This document shows positions 1 through 10,843 of a DNA stretch of 64,000 nt, one piece after another. Within the stretch, counting starts at the first letter, position 1. Each line of letters begins with the position of its first letter. Under the pieces are notes generated by a model. That model saw only the letters and a list, made by a program, of their open reading frames with translations. It was not told the origin of the DNA and did no database searches. The stretch spans positions 20,247,164 to 20,311,163 of the forward strand of contig CM064427.1 of assembly GCA_032690845.1 (NCBI GenBank), written 5' to 3'. The stretch is from Eleusine coracana subsp. coracana (taxonomy: Eukaryota > Streptophyta > Magnoliopsida > Poales > Poaceae). A program made the position numbers and the translations under genes.

Positions 1-1
1 T

Positions 2-1326
2 GAAGTCAAGAGCAAGAAAATAAGGAGTGACAACAGCACTGAATTCAAGAACACTCAAGTTGAAGAGTATCTCGATGAAGAAGGAATCAAGCCTGAATTT
101 TTGGCACCCTACTCCCCTCAAAAAAATGGGGTGGCCGAAAGAAAGAACCGCACGCTCATTGAGATGGCAAGAACAATGCTTGATGAATACAAGACGTCAG
201 ACCGCTTTTGGGCCGAGGCCGTCAACACCGCATGCCATGCCTCCAATCGATTGTATCTCCATCGACTATTGAAGAAAACACCATATGAGCTACTAACCGG
301 TAACAAGCCTAATATTTCCTACTTTTGTGTTTTTGGGAGCAAATGCTTTATGCTAAACAAGAAACCCAATACTTCTAAGTTTGCTCCAAAAGTTGATGAA
401 GGTTTCTTGCTTGGTTATGGGTCGAATGTTCATGCCTATCGTGTATTCAACAAAACCATCGGTTGTGTTGAAATTTCACGTGACGTGACATTTGATGAAT
501 CTAATGGCTCTCAAGAGGAGCAAGTTGTTAATGATGGTGTAGATGATGAAGGTCCTAGAAGTGTGATAAAAAGGATGGTCATTGGTGATGTGAGATCACA
601 ATAAACTTCAATTATTGAAAATCAACCCTCTCCCTCAAGACAAAATCAACATCATAAGAATGAAGAATTAGATCACGCAAGTGGTCAAGATCAAGGTGTT
701 GGGGATCATGAACAAGCATCAAGCAATGATTCTCAAAGACACGATGAAGAGGTTGATAAATATAGTGGTCAAGAAAGATCACACCCACCGCACCCAAGAG
801 TGCATCAAAATGTACAATGTGATCACCCCGTCGAGCAAATTCTTGGAGATATTGACAAGGGAGTAATCAATAGATCTCGAGTTAGTAGTTTTTGTACACA
901 ATACTCTTTTGTCTCTTCTATGGAGCCATTTAGGGTAGAACAAGCACTTGAGGACGCGGATTGGGTGATGGCCATGCAAGAAGAATTGAACAACTTCGTA
1001 AGAAATGAAGTGTGGACACTGGAGGAAAGGCCAAAGAACAAGAATGTTGTGGGCACCAAATGGGTGTTCTGCAACAAACAAAATGAAGATGGTGTTGTGA
1101 CAAGAAACAAGGCAAGGCTCGTGGTAAAGGGGTATTCACAAGTGGAAGGTTTGGATTTTGATGAAACTTATGCCCCCGTAGCAAGGCTTGAATCTATTAG
1201 AATATTACTTGCTTTTGCTACTCACCATGATTTTAAGTTGTACCAAATAGACGTGAAAAGTGCATTCCTAAATGGGCCAATCAAGGAAGAGGTGTATGTG
1301 GAGCAACCATCGGGCTTTGAAGACTC
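2..1326 (+). pseudogene. C1 pol, first part: integrase C-terminal half and reverse transcriptase N-terminal half
   Basis: Reading frame 2 is open from the window edge except for one TAA at 602-604. It starts just before the integrase motif RSDNSTEF (second catalytic Asp) and contains SPQKNGVAERKNRT (catalytic Glu of DDE). An acidic, low-complexity linker follows. Reverse transcriptase starts near EPFRVEQALED and runs through KWVFCNK, RLVVKGYSQVEG and the first catalytic box, QIDVKSAFLNG. The frame stops abruptly at GFED, where solo LTR S inserted. The match to copia pol is unambiguous. This piece alone is non-functional because the rest of the enzyme lies at 10844-11820. Confidence 0.93.
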
Positions 1327-1551
1327 TGTTGGTCGTACCTACGCATCCACTTATATACCGTAATAGGACGGTGTATGATTGTAGCACTTTTTCCCTTGAA
1401 TTGAGTATTCCAAGGTTTATCGAATCCATTGGGATCTTAGGGATAATTAAACAAAGTTAACAGTAAAAAATCTAGTCAAGGCTACTGTCGAGTTTAGGTT
1501 GCATGAGGGGGGGACTGGCCAGCGCAAAGGTGCGCTAGACAGTAAATCTGT

Positions 1552-1784
1552 CATTGCGCCGATCGGCGTAGGAGTTGAGCCGATCGGCACACTAGTGAAT
1601 CATTGCGTCGATCGGCGCAGAAGTTGAGCCGATCGGCACACTAGTGAATCTAAGCCAATCTGTCATTGCGCCGATCGGCACAGGAGTTGAGCCGATCGGC
1701 ACACTAGTGAATCTAAGCCAATCTGTCATTGCGCCGATCGGCGCAGGAGTTGAGCCGTTCGGCACACTAGTGAATCTAAGCCAA
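1552..1784. repeat. Four tandem units with paired palindromes in solo LTR S
   Basis: Units start at 1552, 1601, 1664 and 1727. The last two starts are 63 bp apart and the first unit is shorter (49 bp). Each unit holds a GCGCCGATCGGCGC-type palindrome, then GAGTTGA, then a second AGCCGATCGGCAC palindrome. The centres of the two are about 21 bp apart. The units end in CACTAGTGAATCT. Mismatches between units are single bases. Confidence 0.92.
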
Positions 1785-2416
1785 AGTGCGCCAGATGCCT
1801 TGTAAGCCTATGTTGTTAAGTGAGTAACCAGATATCTACTAGTGAGAACATAACCAGAAAGTCTAATTAAATAGCATCATAATGGGTAATTACATGGATC
1901 AATGAAAACCTATAATGAATAAGACCACCCTGCTTTTCGAGCGGCTCCCGATTTATCGCTGCCGAGAGGAAACCCTTAATCGCGCGAGTATCTTACCCTA
2001 CTCAACTATCCAATAGTGTTGCGCAGGCTTAGTGCTGTCACCGCTAAACCACACTACTAGCATCATCAAGCAACCATAATCAATACAATGTACGAATACT
2101 ATCGTAATCACCACGATCAAGATAATATCAACTTACTTAGCCTAGAACTAAGTAATTGGAATAAGCACATGCATGATTATAGAATCAAGATAGACAAATC
2201 ATCAAAACCATCATCAATATATTCAATCATCCTTGAGATATATAGAGTAAGATTCATCCCCGTCGAGATAGCCTACCTTGACGGATCAACTCTTAATACC
2301 AATGGTTCTTGAAACTCAACTAGAGATCTACTCTAACGGGGCAAGCCCCGGTGCCTCTAACTCATGGATCTGTTGTCCCTCTGTCGCCTCCTCTCTCTGC
2401 GGCGAGGGTTCACAAG

Positions 2417-2504
2417 TATTTATAGGGGTTCTACTTGTAAAGGACTCGGTTTCTAGCACATAAGGCGGTTGCGCCGATCGGCGTAGGATTGCGCCGATCG
2501 GCGC
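2417..2504 (-). promoter_or_regulatory. Putative promoter of solo LTR S with paired palindromes upstream
   Basis: On the minus strand CTATAAATA (2425-2417) is a good TATA box. Upstream on that strand lie two palindromes, at 2471-2483 and 2491-2504 (GCGCCGATCGGCGC), whose centres are 20 bp apart. A second pair lies at 10588-10599 and 10609-10622, 21 bp apart, on the other side of element A. Promoter activity is inferred from sequence only. Confidence 0.6.
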
Positions 2505-2735
2505 AAGCCGTGTCTTCTCTGGTTTCTTCTCCAAGTCGGTTCCTCTGTCTTCCACAGCTGCCACGTGGGCCTTTCCCTTTGAGATGAAGTCTTGCACTGC
2601 ACGTTGAGATCTTGAAGTTCCATAAATCTTCTTGAAGTTTCACAAATCTTTTAGACAAATATCTTCAAGTGTCTTGCGCAGATAAACTTCCATAAACATG
2701 TGGAATGGGTCTCGATCACTTCTGTGGGCCAAAAC

Positions 2736-3659
2736 TGATGAGGACATCACTCCTATGGATACACACAACACTCCTCCAAATTTGGACTTGCAAGGTCTAA
2801 TGACTAGAGCTCGTGCACGACGACTAAATTTAGAGGTGAGCTCGTTCCTACGTTCTTCGCTATATGTTACTTTTGAGAATGGTTTGCTACCTAATGATTA
2901 TTTTATGATTAGAAACCATGGAGAAGACCAGAAGATGATGGGAGAAGGAGTTGGGAACGTGGATGACCAGCAAGGGCTTGGAAGCCAAAGTGGAGGCCCA
3001 ATCAAAACCGACTTCGAGTCTGTTTCGGGGCCCAGGACCAGTCTGTACTAAAACAGTCGCCCAGGACGCATACGGACTCGGATTTTGACGTTCTACATAC
3101 GTACGAAAAGATAAGGAGAAGACCTTTCCAATGCCGCCAGCCTCATGTCAAAATTCATCCGGAGTCATCAGGAATCGTCAAAACAAGATAGAGTCCAGAA
3201 TCTGTGTCGGTGCTGCATCGCCTATTTTTGGCCTTTGGGCTTTGTATCTAGTTGAGCCCAATTAGGGGCGTGTCCAGAGGGTCTTGCATGACCCTAGGGT
3301 CTTTATATACAGCCGCCGCCGTACCATTAGGGTGCGGGTTTTGCTTAGATCAATTCTGTTCCTAAACAGTTTCGCCGTTCATCGGTTTGTGAGACCGCAA
3401 CTTCGAGAGTTTAATCATACATCTGCAATTGTGTTGCATTCTTCGTTGTTCTTGCTTGTGTTCTTGATTTGCAGGCAGGGATTAGCCTTCACGGCGAGGT
3501 CAATCATCTTTTGGGCGGTTGATAACCAGAGGAGACGTCGTGCTGCGATTGCGGGGTTTAGAATGTGCTGTTCTGAAGCCGGATCGATTTGTGTGTCGCC
3601 TCCGATCAAATCAACTTACCAAGAACCTTTCAGAAGATCGGGAACCCTTGTCCACATCA
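2736..3659 (+). repeat. 5' LTR of element A
   Basis: It matches the 3' LTR at 9653-10576, the solo LTR at 60878-61802 and, on the minus strand, the solo LTR at 40699-41622. A TATA box (TTTATATA, 3302-3309) lies two thirds of the way in. The first part contains a reading frame continuous with the integrase C-terminus in the 3' copy (motif MTRARARRLN). Confidence 0.95.
3302..3309 (+). promoter_or_regulatory. TATA box of the family A LTR
   Basis: TTTATATA follows CCCTAGGGTC and precedes a GCCGCC run. The same box is present at 10219-10226 and at 61445-61452. The minus-strand copy at 40699-41622 has a substitution there and may be weaker. Confidence 0.75.
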
Positions 3660-3661
3660 AG

Positions 3662-3674
3662 TGGTAATCAGAGC
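3662..3674 (+). other. Primer-binding site of element A (initiator Met-tRNA type)
   Basis: TGGTAATCAGAGC begins two bases after the LTR end. It resembles the usual TGGTATCAGAGC complement of the tRNA-iMet 3' end with one extra A. An extra base inside the site could weaken priming. Confidence 0.8.
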
Positions 3675-4887
3675 TTCAGGTGCACCGTCAGGTTCACACT
3701 ACCCTTTAGTTTTGTTTTCGTGTTCTTCCTATCGTCCACTGAAAATACCAAAAAAAAAATTTCCCCCGCCCATAACCACGTGTTTAGCCTTTGCATATTT
3801 CAATTTCAGAGTCCGTAGTGTTGAGTTTGTGCCCTAGTTCTTATTTAGTCACTGGTTTAGTTTGTGTTTTTGTCATCAGTAGTGTTTCCCTTACAACCCT
3901 AGCCGCCATCCCCTTCACCATCCTCGGTTTTGTCAGCTTTGTGTGCTAGGGTTGATTGATCAACACGCCCACCCTAATCCCATCCTAAACCTACCCTCAC
4001 CACCTCGGACCAATTTTCATAAATTCCACTTTCCGCTGCATCCACCTCGCCAAAAAAAACTCCCTACCCGACCCCAAGCCCGACTCGGATTTCACTCAAA
4101 ACCCCGGGTTCTTCATAAGCGATTCCGACACCCCTTCGGTAAAACAGCCATAACTTTTCGCTCGGTTGTCCGTTTTGGCTGAAATTTTTACAGGAGATTC
4201 TTGACAATAAGTTGAGCATACCCACACTACGCCCTATGTGCCCTCGTCAAAAAATTCAAAAAAAATCGGGAAGATAAAGAAAAAATTCATTCAAGTTGAA
4301 ACCCGACGTTTTCTGAACCTTCAAGATTTTCTGTCGGCCACGTCCTATCTCGGTTTGAGCTGAAATTTTTTGTGGTTTCTCCCTGTTTGCTAGTGGAGTT
4401 GGAAAAAAATATCAAAAAAAATAAAATCAAAAAAAAGAAATTTGGGATTCCTACTAGTGCTCCATCTAGCCCCCTGAAATTTCTGAGTTTGGCTGTTTTA
4501 CACTAAGCCCCCTGTTATCGACTGTGTCCCTTTGTCTCCTTGTTTCTTCTTTGCTATCACTACTGTTCTAGGACATAGTTAGACCAGCAACTAGGGACAA
4601 GTTACTTGGGCACTTATTCAGCTTTACTATCTGTTTTTGATTTGTGTGCCACTCATATATACATATTTGGCCTTCCTAGCTCTACATACTTCTTCTGGAC
4701 AGCACATAGGTTATTTGGTAACCCTTGCAATCGTGGAACACTTCTCCGTGGTATTCTTCGCTTTGTTATTTTTAGAACTTTATAAGAGCTTTGCAAGAAG
4801 CTTACTTTTGCTGTGTTGAGAGGCACCACTGCTTAGTAGTTTTGTAGGGATAACCTTCACTTTTTGTTTCCTGTTTTGGTGTTTCTG
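3675..4887 (+). other. Leader of element A, non-coding
   Basis: About 1.2 kb without a convincing frame, with A-rich runs around 4250-4440. It ends in a pyrimidine-rich stretch and TGATGTCAG (to about 4894), which could be a splice acceptor just at the gag start. No other feature is recognised. Confidence 0.6.
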
Positions 4888-5148
4888 ATGTCAGGAAGCG
4901 ACGGGGAGGGTGCTTCACCCTCAAAATTGGATGAGTGCGTGAGCCAAAATCAGTTACAGAAGGCTTTGCAGGCGGTTCAGAGTGATTTGGCAGAGACGAT
5001 CACCAGGGCCGTCACCGACGCCGTCACCAAGCTTCACCTGGGAGAAAGCATTGAGCAGTTGGATAAGAGAGTCTCTAAGCTAACCGATCAGGTTGTCGAA
5101 TTGGAGACCGCTCACAAGACCAACAACACCACCAACACCAACAACAAT

Positions 5149-5179
<31 letters not shown>

Positions 5180-6171
5180 CCAACAACACCAACGCCAACA
5201 ACACCAACGCCAACAACGACGTTGAAGACGATCATGATGAAGCAACGGTGTATAAGGCTGATGGCACCGTCGATAGGTCAGCTACAAGGACCGCAAGGTT
5301 ACGACGTCGTTTGCAACGGAACCCTCAAGGTATGGGTGATTTCCACAACCACAACCGTCGCACACAAGGTAACCATGCTCCAGATGATCCGTATGCTAAA
5401 ATTAAGTTTTCAATTCCTTCGTTTTCGGGTCAGTACGATGGTGATGCTTACCTTGATTGGGAAATGACGGTAGAACAAAAATTTAATGCCCACCTTGTTC
5501 CTGAACAACATAGAGTTAGACAAGCCACTAGTGAGTTTAAGGACTTTGCTATTGTTTGGTGGAGTGGTCTAGCTGCTGAAACCGATTTGCCTACTACTTG
5601 GGAAGAACTTAAGGTAGAAATGCGTGATCGTTTTATTCCTCCTTCGTTTTATAGAGAAATTCGTAATAAACTGCAGCGTTTAGATCAAGGAGATAAAACT
5701 GTTCAGGAGTATTTTAGTGAGCTTCAGAAGGGTTTGATTCGTTGTGCTGTGGTTGAAAAAGTAGAGGATCAGATTTGCCGCTTTTATTCTGGTTTGAGAA
5801 AAGAAATTCAGGACATCCTTGATTATAAAGAATTTTATACCCTCAACCAGTGTTTCCAGTATGCTATGCTTGCAGAGAAAGAATCACAGGGACTTTTCCA
5901 GGCTTTTGAGGAGTACAGCAAGTCCAGGAATTTCTACCCACCACGGCCGACGGGGACTTCGGGGCTGCCCAAGCCATCTTTTCGGCCGCCCCCACCAGCT
6001 AGTGTTGTTTCTGCAGCACCAAGATCAGCCCCTGCCCCTTCTACGCGCTCAGGTAAAAATTCTGTGCAGGTACCGGCTAGTAGTGCCTCCTCTGTTGCTT
6101 CGACGGGACGCACTACAGGGATTCAGTGCCACCGCTGCCATGGTCTTGGCCATGTGCAGAAAGATTGCTAA
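4864..6171 (+). CDS. Gag of element A, with polyasparagine tract and zinc knuckle
   Basis: The frame starts at 4864; the second Met (4888, MSGSDGEG) is at least as likely a start because the first eight residues are hydrophobic leader-like. Order: an acidic coiled-coil-like N-terminus; a long Asn/Thr run encoded by an AAC microsatellite (about 5119-5218); the retrotransposon gag core (IPSFSGQYDGDAYLDWE through WWSGLA, RDRFIPPSFYREI and LQRLDQGDKTVQEYF); a Pro/Ser-rich linker; and one zinc knuckle CHRCHGLGHVQKDC at the very end. Gag packages the element RNA in cytoplasmic particles. The frame stops directly after the knuckle, and homologous sequence (RRAYVATDDGGY) continues in another frame. 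The stop could be a mutation or a recoding site; a mutation is more likely. Confidence 0.88.
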
Positions 6172-9100
6172 GTAGGCGGGCATATGTGGCGACAGACGAT
6201 GGCGGTTACATGAGCACCTCCGATGTGGAGGATGAGGAGGAGGATGTCGCTGCCACCAGCGGTGACCTCGTCCTTGGAGGCGGAGATACCATGGGCTATA
6301 TGAATATTATTGTGCAGTGTGTGCTTAGCACACAAATCCAGCAGCCCGAGGTGATGCAGCGACATAACTTGTTCCAGATTTTCTTCGTCATCAAGAACCG
6401 TCGGGCACGTGTCATCATTGATGGAGGAAGCTGCAACAATTTGGTGAGTTCTGATGTGGTTAAGAAGCTTGATTTGACCACACTTCCACATCCACATCCA
6501 TACTACATTCAGTGGTTAAATGACTCTGGAAAAGCTAAGGTAACACAAACTTGCAGAGTTCCTTTTTCCATTGGTTCCTATGTTAATTCTGTTGATTGTG
6601 ATGTTGTACCCATGCAAGCTTGTTCACTTTTATTGGGTAGACCTTGGGAATTTGATAATGATGTTGTACACCATGGTAAAAGTAATAAGTACACTTTTAT
6701 GCATAAAGGAACTAAAATTACTTTGTTACCAATGACCCCTGCTGAAATTGTACAAGCTGATTTAGAACGAGCTGCTAGTTTGAAAAATAAAAGCCCTGAA
6801 ATTCCTCAACCTGTTAATTCTGCTTCTACACCAAGTAATGTTACTGATTCTTCAAGTTCTAAGGGTGCTGCAATTAAATTACAAGGTCGTTCATGTCTTG
6901 CCACAAAATCTGAGCTTGCTAAAATTTCTACTGATGATATTTGCTATGCTTTGATATGCAAACAAGCCTTGTTTTCGCTTGGTGATATTGCTTCTACTGC
7001 TTTGCCTCCTGCTGTCACTAACCTTTTGCAGGAGTATGAGGATGTTTTCCCAGCTGAGATACCCTCGGGATTGCCACCTTTGAGAGGGATTGAGCATTAA
7101 ATTGATTTGATTCCTGGTGCTACTTTACCAAACCGTGCTGCTTATAGGACCAACCCTGAGGAGACTAAGGAGATACAACGACAAGTCCAAGACCTTTTGG
7201 ATCGTGGGTATGTTCGTCAATCACTTAGTCCTTGTGCTGTTCCTGTACTTTTGGTTCCTAAGAAAGATGGTTCTTGGCGTATGTGTGTAGATTGTAGAGC
7301 CATTAATAACATTACTATTAGGTATCATCATCCTATTCCTAGGCTAGACGACATGCTTGATGAGTTATGTGGTGCTATAATTTTCACTAAAATTGATTTG
7401 CGTAGTGGCTACCATCAAATTAGAATGAAACTTGGAGATGAATGGAAAACAGCTTTCAAAACCAAATTCGGGTTGTATGAGTGGTTAGTAATGCCTTTTG
7501 GGTTAACTAATGCACCCAGTACTTTCATGCGTTTGATGAATGAGGTTTTAAGACCTTTTATTGGCAAATTTGTGGTTGTTTACTTTGATGATATCTTGAT
7601 TTATAGCAAATCTATGGATGATCATATGATTCATTTACGTGCTGTTTTTGATGCTTTGCGAGTTGCACGTTTATTTGGTAACCTTGAGAAGTGCACCTTT
7701 TGCACGGATCGAGTCTCTTTTCTTGGCTATGTTGTGACTCCACAGGGAATTGAGGTGGATGAGGCGAAGATTGAAGCCATAAAGAGCTGGTCTGTACCAA
7801 AAACTATCACACAGGTGAGGAGTTTTCTTGGTCTTGCAGGTTTCTACCGCCGCTTTGTCAAAGATTTCAGCACCATTGCTGCACCATTGCATGAGTTGAC
7901 AAAGAAGGGCATTGACTTCCATTTTGGTAAGGTACATCATGAGTCTTTTGATGCTTTGAAGGACAAACTTACACATGCACCATTGCTGCAATTACCCAAT
8001 TTTGATAAGACTTTTGAGCTTGAATGTGATGCTAGTGGTATAGGCATTGGTGGTGTTTTGATGCAAGATGGTAAACCTGTTGCATACTTTAGTAAGAAAA
8101 TTACTGGACCTGTTTTGAATTATTCCACGTATGATAAGGAACTATATGCACTTGTACGTTCTTTAGAGACGTGGCGTCATTATTTGTTGCCCAAAGAATT
8201 TGTTATTCATTCCGATCATGAATCACTTAAGTATATTCGTTCTCAATGCAATTTGAACCGTAGACATGCTAAATGGGTTGAGTTTATTGAGTCTTTTCCT
8301 TATATTATTAAACATAAGAAAGGGAAGGATAATGTGATTGCTGATGCTTTATCTAGGCGATATACTTTGTTGTCTCAACTTGATTGTAGAATTTTTAGAC
8401 TTGAGGCAATTAAAGAACAATATGTTACTGATGTTGATTTTAAAGATGTATTGCTGCATTGTAAAGAAGGTCGTGCTTGGCACAAATTTATGTTGAATGA
8501 TGGATTCTTGTTTAGAGCTAACCGCCTATGCATTCCAGTTGGTTCCGTTCGTCTTTTGTTGTTGCAGGAGGCACATGGAGGTGGATTGATGGGTCATTTT
8601 GGTGCTAAGAAGACAGAGGATATTTTGACCACACACTTCTTTTGGCCAAGGATGAGGAAAGATGTTGAGCGTTTTGTTGCTCGCTGCACTACATGTCAAA
8701 AAGCTAAGTCTCGATTGAATCCACATGGTTTATACATGCCACTTCCTGTTCCTTCTATTCCTTGGGCGGATATTTCTATGGACTTTATTTTAGGACTGCC
8801 TAGGACTCAGAGAGGGAGCGATAGCATTTTTGTTGTTGTGGATCGTTTTTCCAAGATGGCACACTTTATACCATGTCATAAAACTGATGATGCTAGTTAC
8901 ATTGCTGATCTTTTTTTCAAAGAAATTATACGTTTGCATGGTATGCCTTCTACTATTGTTTCAGATCGTGATGCAAAATTCTTGAGTCATTTTTGGTGCA
9001 CGCTTTGGAATAAGTTGGGTACAAAGTTGTTATTTTCTACAACTTATCATCCACAAACTGATGGACAAACTGAGGTTGTGAACCGCACTTTGGGTACTAT

Positions 9101-9968
9101 GTTGCGAGCTATTTTGAAAAAAAATTTGAAGCAATGGGAAGAATGCTTACCTCATATTGAGTTTGCTTATAATCGGGCAACACATTCTACTACCAAGGTA
9201 AGTCCATTCAAGGTAGTGTATGGTTTTGATCCCCGTACTCCACTTGATATACTTCCTCTACCTATTAATGAGAGAGTTCATGTTGATGCTAAGGAGCGTG
9301 CTGAATTTATTTTGCAAATGCATGATACCACTAGACTTAGCATTGAAAAGATGAATGAAAAGTGTAAAATTGCTGGTAGTAAGGGTAGAAAGGAAGTAAA
9401 GCTTGATGTAGGAGATTTAGTGTGGTTACACTTAAGGAAGGATAGATTTCTAGAATTGAGAAAGTCTAAACTAATGCCTAGAGCTGATGGTCCATTCAAA
9501 ATAAGAGAGAAGATTAATGATAATGCATACAAACTTGAGTTGCCTCCCGAGTTCGGGGTTAGTCCTACTTTTAACATTTCAGATTTGAAACCATACTTGG
9601 GAGAAGAGGATGAGCTCGAGTCGAGGACGACTCCACTTCAAGAGGGGCAGGATGATGAGGACATCACTCCTATGGATACACACAACACTCCTCCAAATCT
9701 GGACTTGCAAGGTCCAATGACTAGAGCTCGTGCACGACGACTAAATTTAGAGGTGAGCTCGTTCCTACGTTCTTCGCTATATGTTACTTTTGAGAATGGT
9801 TTGCTACCTAATGATTATTTTATGATTAGAAACCATGAAGAAGACCAGGAGATGATGGGAGAAGGAGTTAGGAACGTGGAGGACCAGCAAGGGCTTGGAA
9901 GCCAAAATAGAGGCCCAGTCAAAACCGACTTCGAGTCTGTTTCGGGGCCCAGGACCAGTCTGTACTAA
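6170..9968 (+). pseudogene. Pol of element A: protease, RT, RNase H, integrase with CRM-type tail in the LTR
   Basis: One frame, broken only by TAA at 7098-7100 (a CAA to TAA change inside GIEH-IDLIPGA). The aspartic protease is near 6410 (VIIDGGSCNNLVSS). Reverse transcriptase covers about 7170-7740 with VDCRAINNIT, KIDLRSGYHQI and YFDD at 7581-7592. RNase H starts near 8020 (ECDASGIGIGGVL). Integrase follows: an H2C2 zinc finger near 8580-8700, then the DDE core (MDFILGLPRT, VSDRDAKF, QTDGQTEVVNRT). The C-terminal GDLVWLHLRKDRF and MPRADGPFKI modules lead into a tail that crosses the 3' LTR border at 9653 and ends at 9968. Only one nonsense change and the gag junction keep pol from being open. 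Confidence 0.92.
9640..9652 (+). other. Polypurine tract of element A
   Basis: AAGAGGGGCAGGA lies directly before the 3' LTR, the usual plus-strand primer. It is unusual in also being translated, since the integrase frame runs through it. Confidence 0.85.
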
Positions 9969-10576
9969 AATAGTCGCCCAGGACACATACGGACTCGGAT
10001 TTGGACGTTCTACATATGCACGGAAAGATAAGGAGAAGACCTTTCCAATGCCGCCGGCATCATATGAAAATACATCCAGAGTCAACAGGAATCGTCAAAA
10101 CAAGATAGAGTCTAGAATCTGTGTCGGTGCTGCGTCGCCTATTTTTGGCCTTTGGGCTTTGTATCTAGTTGAGCCCAATTAGGGGCGCGTCCAGAGGGTC
10201 TTGCACGACCCTAGGGTCTTTATATACAGCCGCCGACGCACCATTAGGGTGCGGGTTTTGCTTAGATTAATTCTGTTCCTAAACAGTTTCGCCGTTCATC
10301 GGTTTGTGAGACCGCAACTTCGAGAATTTAATCATACATCTGCAATTGTGTTGCATTCTTCGTTGTTCTTGCTTGTGTTCTTGATTCGCAGGCAGGGATT
10401 AGCCTTCTCGGTGAGGTCAATCGTCTTTTGGACGGTTGATAACCAGAGGAGACGTCGTGCTGTGATTGCGGGGTTTAGAACGTGCTGTTCTGAAGCCGGA
10501 TCGATTTGTATGTCGCCTCCGATCAAATCAACTTACCAAGAACCTTTCGGAAGATCGGGAACCCTTGTCCACATCA
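9653..10576 (+). repeat. 3' LTR of element A, partly protein-coding
   Basis: Same family as 2736-3659. Its first 316 bases encode the last part of integrase, including MTRARARRLN and SFLRSSLYVTFENG. TATA box at 10219-10226. It ends CCACATCA at 10576 and is followed by AAGAC. Confidence 0.95.
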
Positions 10577-10843
10577 AAGACACCCTTGCGCCGATCGGCT
10601 CATGGACTGCGCTGATCGGCGCACTAGGCTTCTTCAGTGCTTTTCGGCTGTTCTGGACTCCTGTCCTTTCCATCATCACTTTAATCACCAATTTTACCTA
10701 TTTCCGTAATAAAGCTCCAAAACAACGCATATACAAATATATAGACAATATCACAGGTAAATGGCCTAAATTAGTATCAATTATGCTCTAATTGGGGTAA
10801 TATTGATATATAAAAGGGGTACTTGGGAAGTGCCAACAGACTC

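Larger units (their letters stand above)
2736..10576 (+). mobile_element. CRM-like Ty3/gypsy chromovirus A, nearly complete
   Basis: Two 924-bp LTRs (2736-3659 and 9653-10576), both beginning TGATGAGGACATC and ending CCACATCA, flank a primer-binding site, gag, a protease-RT-RNase H-integrase frame and a purine tract. The flanks are AAAAC (2731-2735) and AAGAC (10577-10581), a 5-bp target duplication with one mismatch. The integrase frame continues about 100 codons into the 3' LTR, a hallmark of the CRM lineage, and no classical chromodomain follows. The two LTRs differ at only a few percent of positions by eye, so this is the youngest layer of the left nest. A frameshift or stop at the end of gag and one TAA at 7098-7100 disable it. 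Confidence 0.92.
1327..10838 (-). mobile_element. Solo LTR S (about 1.67 kb), split by element A
   Basis: The interrupted copia frame shows the exact insertion. GACTC at 1322-1326 is repeated at 10839-10843, and the inserted DNA begins TGTTGG (1327) and ends CCAACA (10838), the inverted TG...CA ends of an LTR. Once element A (2736-10576) and its duplication are removed, about 1.67 kb remains with no coding or internal region, so this is a solo LTR left by recombination. The best TATA box (2417-2425) reads on the minus strand, hence the orientation given, which is inferred. It carries GCGCCGATCGGCGC palindromes like the other Sirevirus-like LTRs here, so S may come from that lineage, but no coding part proves it. 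Confidence 0.85.

Noticed and set aside
3284..3667. 127-codon frame in family A LTRs (also at 10201 and 61427)
   Set aside because: It starts near the TATA box, runs over the LTR end, and ends in unrelated sequence in each copy; no protein signature.
1327..10838. A 9.5-kb single LTR element with ends TGTTGG/CCAACA
   Set aside because: The internal 7.8 kb has its own LTRs, primer site and near-perfect target duplication, so it is a separate element inside a solo LTR.
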